DNA from: Ascaris suum
Lineage: Eukaryota > Nematoda > Chromadorea > Rhabditida > Ascarididae
Direction of reading: 5' to 3'
Length of the DNA stretch: 64,000 nt
Assembly: GCA_013433145.1 (NCBI GenBank)
Contig: CM024185.1
Coordinates: 3,112,501-3,176,500, forward strand
Both the position numbers and the translations under genes were made by a program. Positions 13,928-23,713 of the stretch are shown here, in pieces (within the stretch, counting starts at the first letter, position 1; every line of letters begins with the position of its first letter). The notes below the pieces were generated by a model, which saw only the letters and a program-made list of their open reading frames with translations, ran no database searches and was not told where the DNA came from.

Positions 13928-14985
13928 GTCCCCGCTTCATGAAAAAAAAGACGAGGAATTCGACTAAATGACAAGAGAGCTGCCCCATTTGACATCGAGG
14001 AGGTTCGTAATCGACAGCCATTAATCAACATATAATCGTTAACTAAGTTCGAATTGTACGCTCTCATAGCGTCTAAAATTACCATTTCATTATGTCATTC
14101 TCTCACATCTTTTCAATACTCACAACGACACAAGCATATACCTGCGCTATTTTATTATGAAACGAAGAAGGAAGACGTTCGATGCAAAACATCTACAACC
14201 TTCAAGATGGCCGCCTGCGACCACTTCAAGAAAAATGGATTTCAAAGTTTTTGAACTATCTTCCTGAATTATTTAAAAAAATTTGTTTAGTGTTAAATTT
14301 CTCTAAAGCTGGTTCATGTTAAGTTGTAAGTGTTGCTTTCATTCGTAACAAACTGAAACAACGCTCACTAGCACATCGTAATCACTGTGATCAATAGAGT
14401 CCGACCATAGAAAAGTTTAGCCGAGATGAGCAACGGAGGAATTTCGAAACAAATTTTTCTCGGATTGATCTAAGAACCTCAAAAATCAAAGCAGCCGAGA
14501 ACTGGGCTTTCTTAAATTAGTGTTGTTGTTGTCACTCCTCATGGAAATTATTACCACTGCTGCCAATTAATTAAGAGGTATTTGAGAAGAAACATCCCAC
14601 AGAAGCGAACAAATACATTTTCCATCCCTCTCATATAAATACCTCCTAAACCTTCAAAGGAAGGAACATTTGTCCCAATAATCCCTTTCCCACATCACAG
14701 AACCCAAAAAGTTATTTCTGCATATTTGAAGTGAAATTCCTACTACGATGAAAAGCGCTGTATTCAATTTATGGTAGACTTAATAATATCACCGCTTTTC
14801 CTCAACACTATAAGTGATTTTCTGCAAAAATAATACTTCGTCACCAGTGTTCAATGTGAGAGAAATAGACCAAAATTAAGAAACCAATTTTATATACGAG
14901 AAACATCGCTCTTCATATTCCATCCCTTCTTGTTTAGCTGAGCACTCCTTCGAAAATGCTTATCTCAACACCTCATCTCAGCTAC
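12106..14985. other. No supported gene; contains a CT microsatellite
   Basis: The + strand frame at 12423-12677 is open for 84 codons in a GC-richer patch but lacks splice or poly(A) support and opposes the local strand skew. Otherwise AT-rich with short homopolymers. Confidence 0.35.
13874..13925. repeat. (CT)n microsatellite
   Basis: About 50 bases of uninterrupted CT dinucleotides (GA on the minus strand). It accounts for the Arg-Glu repeat frames on the minus strand, which are not coding. Confidence 0.97.
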
Positions 14986-15104
14986 CTTCCATCCTCTCCT
15001 CTCCAATCGTACATGAAAAATCCCCCTTGTTCGCCCATTACGTTGCGGTCATCTATAGACTCATATTGTGAGCTTGTTTGGCAGCATGCATCGCATACAG
15101 GCGT
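14986..15104 (-). CDS. Candidate internal exon, Cys-containing, unassigned
   Basis: A 119-bp minus-strand segment lies between an excellent acceptor (TTTGCATTGTTTACAG) and a good donor (GATGGAAG|GTAGCT). One frame is open throughout, reading TPVCDACCQTSSQYESIDDR then NVMGEQGGFFMYDWRGEDG. Upstream on the minus strand is a T-rich intron-like tract. This is among the better-supported of the unassigned exons because both splice sites and composition agree. The longer + strand frame over the same DNA (14956-15414) is probably its shadow. Confidence 0.35.
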
Positions 15105-15438
15105 CTGTAAACAATGCAAATTGGAAAAACGCCAAAATACGATCGTCAGAGACAACCGATGCAAAAAAGACATTGTTGCAAATGAGGAGGGAGAAAGGTT
15201 TAGCGTGCAAGATGTCTGCCATCATAGCACGCACTTCACAAAGGTCACAAAAGCCACAGCTGGAAAGCTTACAACACACACTGCTCGCCGCTTAGACGGC
15301 TGCCAGGCCTTTCAAGCCCTAACCCAGCCAAACCAACGCTCATATACCAGATTTTTCAATTGCCATATGAACCGGTCAATCTTCAAAAAAACAAAGAGAG
15401 AAAGACAGCACTAAGAATACTGATGATATATTACGATT

Positions 15439-15442
<4 letters not shown>

Positions 15443-15526
<84 letters not shown>
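15443..15526. repeat. (TA)n microsatellite
   Basis: About 84 bases of alternating AT. Tyr-Ile repeat frames across it are artefacts. Confidence 0.98.
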
Positions 15527-15529
<3 letters not shown>

Positions 15530-16380
15530 GCAATATAGTTCGGCATAACATTCATATTGTTGAATATGGGATGACTAAGGACGGTTCAGGCCTCAACGAA
15601 GACTAACTGAAAGTTTTTCAATAGAAGTGTGAAAAATGAAAGAAAAAAGACCATCAAAGTCACAACATCGCTAACGACACTTCGCTAATTTTTCAATACA
15701 GCGTCACGACTCTCCTTCAAAAAATGTACCAGACTTCCGTCTTCATTTGCTGCACTCCCGTTCCACTAATCGCGAAAACTCAGATATTCCCTATATTTCC
15801 ACTATCATTAATCCCCTCCGTTTCCATCTCTTATTCTCCATGATAGCGCCCTCTGCTCTCTGAAGTATGCATGCAAACGAAGCGTGCAAAAGCGCAACAG
15901 AAAGCCACTTCATTCGCCGCAGCGTCACAGTGTGTATGCTCGTTGCCTCATTTCCATACAAGAACGCAAGAACCACTGTTACTGGTCAAGTATAAAATTT
16001 TCTGCTACTGGATGCATGCCTTTCATATATGGTTTTCCGCTGCAAACGTATGCTCATATGAGATTTTCCGCCACAAACTACCTTCCTGTTCAGGAAACGA
16101 GGAAGAGCGAGCAAAAGAAACGTGGACTTAATTACTCTACGTATGTATAACTGTCATTCTTGCCGACTAAACATAATAACACAATTAGGCTACAACAGAT
16201 CCAAGTGTAATATCCCATTTCTTTTAATGATACAACAGAAATATTGCAATATCCCATTCACAACAGAAATAATCGACTCTTCCCCTCCTTTCCTTTCCAT
16301 CATTTCCTTCTCCCTAATCCTCTCGGTGACCTCTCCAAATATGGAAAAACCTCAACGAGCAATTTAAAACGTTCATAAAG

Positions 16381-16393
16381 TTTCGCGCCCAAA
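16381..16393 (+). promoter_or_regulatory. E2F-like site TTTCGCGCCCAAA
   Basis: Close to the E2F/DP consensus TTTSGCGCSAAA with one extra C. It lies about 1 kb beyond the stop codon of CKI gene A. The same 15-base string, reversed, recurs at 53.0 kb. Binding by EFL-1/DPL-1 is inference only. Confidence 0.35.
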
Positions 16394-17355
16394 TTCCACC
16401 TGGGTGCCAATCAAAACTGCAACATCGTCACTAAAAAAAGCTCGCAGATATGACAGGAATGATAAGTGCGCAATGAAAAAGCGGCAGAGAAAAACGTAAA
16501 AAACACATTGTCTATTAATCATAAAATCAAAACAAGGCATTCTCACTTTTGTAAACATACCAACAGATCGTTCATTTCTTATTCAATTTGCTTTAATCTT
16601 CGAAATAAGTAAATTTTTCATTACCATCCCTCTCTAACCCCAACACCTCATCCATCATCACTTCCTTTTAAAATATATTCGAAATTTTCCAAAAATAAAA
16701 AAATCAAAAACTTCTCATAGACAAGTTTTATAAACCACAAAACTACAGAGCGTTTCTAAGTGAACAGTCTGGGAAACCTTTTGAAAAAAAAAAAACAGTG
16801 AGTTAGTGAGCAAAATAATTATATCTAATTCTACGAGAAATTCAAGCAACATTTAATTCAAAAACGTTATGAAAAAAAAAATGTGGGAAACGTCTATAAG
16901 AAAAACTGAATGGAATTCGAAAAACTATCCTTAAAAAAACAAACGTTTCGAAAACTTATAAAAACCACCTTCTTGAGGTGATAAAGTGCTGATAAACTTG
17001 AGATGATAAAGTCCCATCTAAAAAATGACCTCAACGGCTGAGCATATTTACCTAATTTCCGATCACGTTCTTTCACCGCAAATCCCAAAATCAGACTAAC
17101 GAAAAGAGAATGCAGAAACATCGCAAACATTAGTCAACACGATTATTCATGACGCAACACATTGATCACTGATCGCTTTCCGCTTTGCTCACGCTATTCA
17201 CCAAACGTAAAAACCATCATATAAAACATCAACGTCACACTCAAAAACACAAACGAATAATTTAAACAAATATTTCTGCTTCGATTTAATTAGCTAATTA
17301 AGTTTGAGTGTAAGTTTTGGCCGAAAACAGTGAGATGAAAGAGAGAAAAACTCTA

Positions 17356-19724
17356 TCAGAGAACGTCCTCGCCGAATTGACAACGAGGATGGTGCCCGAT
17401 ACGCTCAGTAAGGGAAAAACCGAAGAACTGCTCTGGATGCGATGTCTCTAACCCCTCTCCCTCCAAGCAAAATCGGACATTACTTCTTGCTTCTAATGCA
17501 TAATCTGCAACAAATTTCTCTTTTTTGGCGATTCCTTGAAAAAAATTTTTATAATGCATGTCAGTAATGCGCAAGCGATTTCCAGCTGCACCTACGAGAC
17601 AAAGATCATTGAGAGGGAATTAAAAGAATGCGCATCACTACCACACAAACACCGTGAAAAACAATAATAAGAGAGAGCTTATACAACCCGTTGCAAACTT
17701 TAAGGAAAAAAAACCTACTTGTGATGGCCGGTTGTTTCATAGGTCTTTTGCGAACACCACTGCCACCAGCTTCACTAATCAGTTTCTTCGATCCAGTCTT
17801 CCCTGTCGTCTCTGGCAGTCTCCCCGATCTAACCACAGTGCGATGTGTCGCCACCCTGGCAGCTACAGACGTGCGTGCCGAAGTGCCTGCCTAAAGAAAA
17901 ATCTACTGATATACTCAAATTTAACTCAGCTTCGACTGAGGAAGAATGGTAGAGAGAAGACGGCGGGTTCGGGGAAAGAGGAAGCGAGAGTATCGGAAAC
18001 ATTCACCATAGCGGATTGCAAGTTTTACCAAACACCTTCCCAATCACTATACTTAGTATTCTCTATCTCTCTCTCCCGCCCCCCCCCCCCCCCCACCTTT
18101 CCATCCTCCAAAAAAGCCAAATTAAGAAAAAAGAAAGCAATGATAGAATCAATGCATCTACCATGCATGTGGAAGCAGCGCTTCGTGCCGCATCGTGACT
18201 GCGCGTATTCATTGCGACATAGTCCAACACGTGACCTTCTTCAGTCATATCGTCTTCTAATGCATCCGTCTCTAGTGTTGCAATAGGTGGCGGTGCGATT
18301 CTACGCCGATGCTCGTCAGGTGTGTACATCTTTGTGCGATAGAATGAAGGCACCTAAAGCATATCTTCTTTAATGTGTCACACCTCATCAACTTGAATCC
18401 CATATATCCTCCTCTCTCTTATCAATTAAAAATGCAACATTTTTTAATTCATGTGAATAAAAATAACAGTGTAAAAAACGAAATTGTTTTTTAATGTGTA
18501 CTTATATTCATCTTCATCCATTACAAATACACTTTAAACATATATTCATCGTTTTAAAACCAATTTATAAGCCTGGGGCTCAATAACAATATCAAAAAGT
18601 AGGTAAAATAATGTTTTACACTATCCTATCTATTAACCAAGATATCCAAGGACCAAGTCTAATTCCCAATTTTTCTCTAAAAAATCTCAAACCCCGCTGC
18701 AGCTAAACAACCTAATCGACAGAAATATTGCAGATCAAAATAGTTCCTTCTTTAACAAGAGAGAAAAGAGCACGAGAGACTTTTGCATATCCCAATTCAT
18801 AAGCACTTCAAGCTTTACAAATTAACTGCAGCAGAAAGATAAATATTTACCTTAGTTTCATCAACCGCTTCGAATGCATAGTCGCCATCTTGATCCTCCA
18901 ATGGGCGGTCGTTCTCGAAGTCAAAATTGAATTTGCTTGCCTGAATCAGATTTGATAAACACAGGCTTTCAATAAGATCACCGAGGGCAACAGCACAAAA
19001 TGAATTCCCACTCTCCCCTCCCTTCTTCCCCCATCAAATCACGCGGAACCTTCGATGCAAGAATGATAATCCCTCTGCAGCAGCCAGCCGCCTGCTCAAT
19101 CGTATTTCAGTGAAGTGGGCTTCGACTTTAGGCATTTTTCATACATCCTTACCACTCTACTTATACAGCCAGCCACTTTCTGTTTAGGTATAATTTTTAT
19201 GATGATCAAAATTTAAAACATCTATGAACAGCACGAATTATCACAAAATGATCAATACTCAAATGGATCCAATATTAGATATAAAACTATGAAATAATCA
19301 AATGAAATAGCAAAAAAAGGATCAAATTGTTTCCAATCAATCTTGCGCTCACTATAAAACACTTCTATCAAACAATACTAAGTAAAAAAAAAAACTAATA
19401 ATATTTTCATCAATTTCAATATAACCATATGAGAAGATAATAAATAAAAAGCGAGAGGAACAACTTATGCATTTTACAACTGCATTTGAGAAATTTCACA
19501 TATGGAAAAACAAGCCACTATTTCAAGTTTCATGACAGATGAAGAGAATATCACTCTCGACTAAGAAAAATGAAGGAAAGGAGAAGGAAGAGAGTACATT
19601 AAAAACGAACCCGATTGCCATCAAGTTCCTTGAGAGAGTCGATAAGCCACGCATCTACCTCCTCCTTACCTGGTTTTCCAAACAAACATCGCCGTGCCGG
19701 ATCCTTCTTCTTCGTAGTGTTCAT
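17356..19724 (-). CDS. cki-2: CDK inhibitor of the Kip/CKI family, gene A (five exons)
   Basis: Cyclin-dependent-kinase inhibitor; family members bind cyclin-CDK complexes in the nucleus and block the G1/S transition. My model joins minus-strand exons 19724-19611, 18940-18851, 18353-18162, 17890-17719 and 17591-17356. All junctions are GT/AG and all phases agree, giving 804 nt and 267 aa. Residues 10-16 (ARRCLFG) are the cyclin-groove RxLF motif, 40-47 (SKFNFDFE) match KWNFDF of p27, and 69-74 (VPSFYR) match the CDK ATP-pocket segment. The phase-0 join of exons 1 and 2 rebuilds the CDI domain across an intron of about 670 bp. Residues 179-190 (RKRPMKQPAITS) resemble a nuclear signal plus the start of a PCNA box; ITDMHY follows in exon 5. 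ATG 19724 has TTTTAAG three bases upstream, a possible trans-splice acceptor. The symbol is tentative: length is near C. elegans CKI-2, orthology untested. The family is secure; the exon 3 donor and exon 4/5 junction are less so. Confidence 0.88.
18079..18094. repeat. Poly-C run within CKI gene A intron 3
   Basis: Sixteen consecutive C on the + strand (G on the transcript) in the intron between exons 3 and 4, next to a CT-rich stretch. Prone to length polymorphism and potentially G-quadruplex-forming in the RNA. Confidence 0.9.
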
Positions 19725-19726
19725 AC

Positions 19727-19813
19727 CTTAAAATAATCAGCATAATCACCGGATTCACTTTCAGCAATTCGTATTGGTAACATGGCCTTTCTATTTTCAA
19801 AGCCCCAGGGCAT
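19727..19813 (-). CDS. Possible alternative first exon of CKI gene A
   Basis: An ATG-initiated 29-codon open stretch lies immediately upstream of the gene A start codon. It begins MPWGFENRKAMLPIRIAES and ends DYADYFK at a consensus donor (AAG|GTATGA) in phase 0. Exon 2 of gene A begins in phase 0, so splicing 19727 to 18940 would keep the frame and yield a protein lacking the RxLF cyclin-binding exon. The last bases, TTTTAAG, also look like a trans-splice acceptor for the downstream ATG, so the sequence could instead be 5' outron. Composition is protein-like but there is no homology I recognise. Confidence 0.25.
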
Positions 19814-20060
19814 ATAGCGTCGGTAAGTTTACAAAATAAACATACACCTGAGAAAGGCTTAAAAGTTTATGCAGACAGAGGCTAGAATATGGCTCATAAG
19901 ATGAACACTTGAACACATACACACATGTAAATATATTAACCGCAGAATCTTGACTTAAAAAACCTCAGATTCCACGGTTTAACATTCTCTCTGAGCGAAG
20001 GCTAAAATCAAAATGACGGCGCAAATGTCACGGCGCGGTGAAAATTGCAATCAAGAGTAG

Positions 20061-20188
20061 CTAGTAACAGTAGACAGTTCGCTGCTCACTATCTTTTTCA
20101 GTAATCGTCCCCTCGTACCATTCTTCTTGCCCATAGCGCTCCAAACTGTCCTCCGATAGTCTCTCAGCATAACCGGATGGAGGGCAAA
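20061..20188 (-). other. GC-rich exon-like island upstream of CKI gene A, strand and frame unresolved
   Basis: About 50% GC within AT-rich surroundings. A minus-strand frame reads YAERLSEDSLERYGQEEWYE and continues to a stop at 20061. A different minus frame starts at an ATG (MLRDYRRTVWSAMGKK) and is open for 40 codons. The + strand has an excellent acceptor at about 20101 (ATCTTTTTCAG) with 18 open codons after it. The three readings exclude one another, so this is only a probable functional island: exon, upstream ORF or RNA. Confidence 0.2.
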
Positions 20189-20381
20189 AAATATTTTAAA
20201 TATACATATTTTATAAAAGTATAGTTTTTAATGCGTAAAATATTTGTATATAAAAGCACAAAATGTTCAATACTCAATAAATAGTAAATAATTAAGCAGT
20301 GTAAATACTTAGCCGTAAGTTGACATCAACAAAAATGTATCTGTTGCAAAAAATAATACAGGTTATAAAGGTTTGACTTAC

Positions 20382-20520
20382 TGCTACCAGCCGATCCAGA
20401 AACCGTTGTGAGAGTGCGTGGAGGACGTAATCTTGTCTTTTTTCGCATTGTCGAATGAATGAACACTCGCGACTGTTTGTGGTAGAGGCGATCGATGAAC
20501 GATGCAATCCTTAGCCAGAT
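20382..20520 (-). other. Splice-flanked candidate exon upstream of CKI gene A
   Basis: On the minus strand a 139-bp segment lies between an acceptor (TTTGTTAG|ATCTGG) and a strong donor (GGTAGCA|GTAAGTC). One frame is open from end to end and holds an internal ATG starting MRKKTRLRPPRTLTTVSGSA. A second is open apart from a stop at the very end. It may be a 5' exon or non-coding leader of CKI gene A, or a separate transcript. No family recognised. Confidence 0.2.
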
Positions 20521-23500
20521 CTAACAAATTGAAAATTTCCAGTCTAAGACAAAAAATCGCACAGTTTTTATTTCATTCAATGATAATCGTTTCATATCAT
20601 AGAAGCACAACAAATAATATATATGGAATACGAAAGAGTTTCATTAAAATTTTAGTTGCTAAGCAAATTTCATTATGCAAATATTTTGCCGAAATTTGCA
20701 TATTAATTAAGCGCAAATTATAATCTCTTACCAATCGTAATAAATGGTACAATAAAAATAGATATGAAGAACGGGAAATATTACACAACACATTAAACGA
20801 AACACAGGTAGCAAGAAGAGATTAGAGAATTGACTTCGGCTAAACGCTGTCTAATACCTGTCTCGCCTTCAAGGCAACACTTTCGCAATGCTCTCATTGC
20901 TCTCTTTTCATAATCAATTCGTCTACTGCTATGCTCTTTTCACTTGAAGCAAAAAAGAAACTTTTTACGAATTTGAAAGGTATTTTCATTGGAAGCAATT
21001 GTAGATTGAAGATAAACATAGTCCCCGTCAGCGACCAGCTATCACCACTTCGGACCAAGACAAGGTTTAGCCTGTTTTCTATAGTTGAAGGAGCTAAACC
21101 CGATTTTCTCTTCGCTCTGGATCGGGGATGGATTTGATTCAAATTTTAGTGCTAAGCTATATGCTTAAACAGCGTTAAATTAACGAGCAAATGATGACTC
21201 ACTTGAAGCACAAAAAAAATTTGTTTTCCTCATAAAAATTGCTTGAAGATCATTGACTAAGCTCAATGTTTATTACGGATTGTTTCCCACTCAAATTTTG
21301 GCTAGAAAATGACAAATACGATTGTGCTACTCATCGCAAATGGAAAGATCTTTCAAATATAAACATACAGCCGTATAATATACGAAAATGATCACAATAG
21401 CGAACTAGTTTTTGCTAATTTATGCAAAAAATTGAAAAATGCAGCAATCTTAATTTTTATATTATTCAACTACTATGAAAATGAGAGGAAAAAAAACGAA
21501 ATAAACAATTATTGAAAAATTCGTTAAACTTGCAAACGTTAGAAATCTATTATTTATTCGACATCGCATTCAACTTTAGCGAATATATCCGATCATTGAT
21601 CATTCAATATCGATTGATAAAGCTCACTTCGTTAGCAGCTCCCATATGTATAAATCAATAAAATCGATATATTCTCATACGAAAAAAAAAGAGTGAAAAT
21701 AAAACACACAAAAACACGTATTCACTTTCATTGTCGAGTGAAAATTCACACACAATACCCATTGAGAGACAAAGTTGTAACGCTGCCAAAAATTTGAATA
21801 TTCTCTTTGAGACGCAAGCAAAGCGCGCCAATTTCGAACGTTAAATATTTTCCCGCCTTCTCTAACACTCTGAAATCTCTTCGAATGACGTAGATCTTCG
21901 AGCAGTGCAGAAGTTCGGTGTTTCTCCGAAGCGAACGTCGTGCGTGATGATCGCCTAATCAGATGGGACAAGGGGTGGAGATGTGAGGAGGTTGCAGGGA
22001 GGAGAGGGGGGGGGGGGGTGGGGCACTGAGGGAACGGAGATGGTTAGAACTTAGGAGGAGGGGATGTGGAGGGTATTTGGTTGGGGGAGGGTGGTAGAGC
22101 TGTCAATAGGTAACATAGTCATGGTCTAGTTTCATTGTTGGCCACTATATAGGTGAGAGCCGTTTGGGGTTTCACTTGTTTTAAGTGACCATCGTCGTTT
22201 AATTTTCGAAACAAAAACTGTTATTTTTCGATAAATAAAGAATAAAATAAATAACCACAGAGAAATACAGTAATCAAAATTTTTGTTTATATTATAGGTT
22301 TGCACTATAATATCCTGAAATAATTTCAGGCTTAGTTCAGCGACTTCATCAGCAAAAAAGATCATGTTCTATATATTTACTCTTTCTTCAGCAATCATTT
22401 CCCCCTTTCCCCATCCTCTTTCCCAACATTTGTGCAATCATTGCAAATGTTCCCCTCCCCCCTGTTCATCCCCACTTCTCCGATGCCATTAATAACCCCT
22501 CCCCCCACCCCACCTCTTTGCCTATGAATGAATGGAGCGCAAAAACAATCGAATGGTTTTGAATATTAAAAAAAAATATTTAAGATATTTACATAGTTAC
22601 TTTTATGAGTATTTAAATTTTATTGAAAGGCGGATGCAAGATGAAGGAAGCATTCCGAACGACTTTTGTATCCTCTTCTTGCCGATATTGCGATGAGTCA
22701 TATTGCATTACACACTCCTCAATGATTCGTGATCGCTTTTTCAGTGTCTTTTTTTATGTGTTCGATGCATTCGATTTCCATCTATTTTCGGCTCATAGAA
22801 GAGATAAGCTAACCTCCCTCACTTTTTATACCCCTCCCAACCTCACTCCTACCCCCTCCCCGCCCAATTCGAAGGTGGCATCTTATCATCGAATTTATTT
22901 TTCGATCTCGAAGAAAGGGATGATAGTCATTATTTTTTCCACCTTTTTTTTGCAACCAAGATGAAAAATTATATGAAAATATCGGCGGAAGGTGTAGAGG
23001 GAAAGAAATATGGAAAAAAACGAGGAAAAATAATTGAAAAAAAAGAAATTCTTTTCAGCTGGTATTAAAAAAATTTTTTTTCCACCCAAAAAAAAACTTT
23101 TTTTTCCTACCGTTACCGGCTAATATTTGCAATCAACTTTAGATAATGGAAAAGAATTAATTCAATAATATTTAATACGCTTAAATAAAAGATTTTAGAA
23201 AATAGCATTACATAGACGTCTAAACAAATAAAATAAATGACGAACATGTAAATGGTGGAAAGTAATTTGTGATGCACGATGTTAGACAAATCTTATCCCT
23301 CAATAGCTCTTACTTTGTCCTACCCCTCCCCTCCCCTCCTCTTCCCTCCGCCTCTCATACTGGATCGTCCCAAAATTTAAAACGTTTGAATCATGAAGCA
23401 CTCGTCAGAAATTTAGAGTTGTTCACTTTCTATAGATTGCAATCTCATCTTATTACTCTCGAACAACTCAAGTGCATTGATTTGCTAAAGTTGAGTACCA
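20521..23500. other. Upstream flank of CKI gene A, with purine/pyrimidine tracts
   Basis: No gene supported. A 130-bp purine-rich block (21963-22095) with a G13 run is followed about 300 bp later by a pyrimidine-rich block (22385-22520). Short homopolymers are frequent at 22.9-23.1 kb. Confidence 0.35.
22006..22018. repeat. Poly-G run in purine-rich block
   Basis: Thirteen G in a 130-bp stretch that is almost all purine on the + strand, with several further G3-G5 runs: a G-quadruplex-capable tract. Confidence 0.85.
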
Positions 23501-23713
23501 ATGAAGCACGCATCATACATATATTCAAGAACGGAATGCAATACTTCACCTAAAACCGCAGATGAAATCGACGCGACTTTCGAAAATGTGGATGACTTGC
23601 GGGCAAACGTGACATATATTGCATTTGCACTGTTGTACCTGTTAATTAAAGGTGTATTATGGATCACTGCATTATTTCACTTATGTGTATGTTTCCCATT
23701 TATTGGAATCTGA
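23501..23713 (+). CDS. Candidate small membrane protein or terminal exon
   Basis: An ATG-started 70-codon frame. A polar half (TADEIDATFENVDDLRANVT) is followed by a hydrophobic half (YIAFALLYLLIKGVLWIT) that could span a membrane. The stop TGA overlaps AATAAATAAA, giving poly(A) signals directly after the frame, though this is also a short (ATAA)n repeat. The minus strand is open over part of the same stretch. No family recognised. Confidence 0.3.
   Translation: MKHASYIYSRTECNTSPKTADEIDATFENVDDLRANVTYIAFALLYLLIKGVLWITALFHLCVCFPFIGI

Larger units (their letters stand above)
15105..17355. other. Non-coding downstream flank of CKI gene A
   Basis: Contains the TA array at 15443-15526 and an E2F-like site at 16381. 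The remainder is C-over-G on the + strand with no supported exon. 3' untranslated sequence of gene A should start at 17355 and run leftwards; I saw no canonical AATAAA close to the stop. Confidence 0.35.

Noticed and set aside
13770..14085. Arg-Glu repeat frames
   Set aside because: Translation of the (CT)n tract.
14956..15414. 152-codon + strand frame
   Set aside because: Overlaps a better splice-flanked minus exon at 14986-15104, opposes the local skew, and has no recognisable domain.
15360..15548. Tyr-Ile repeat frames here and at 46.5, 49.0, 54.4 and 59.2 kb
   Set aside because: Translations of (TA)n microsatellites.
17356..17591. Exon 5 of CKI gene A as a formin FH2 fragment (segment ending SHPEQFFG)
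   Set aside because: Resemblance to the PEEFFG stretch of formins is short. The segment joins CKI exon 4 in frame and ends at a stop, with no other FH2 exons nearby.
17654..18286. Longest open frame in the window (210 codons, + strand)
   Set aside because: It is antisense to CKI gene A exons 3 and 4 and the intron between them; low-complexity Pro run from the poly-C tract; no homology.
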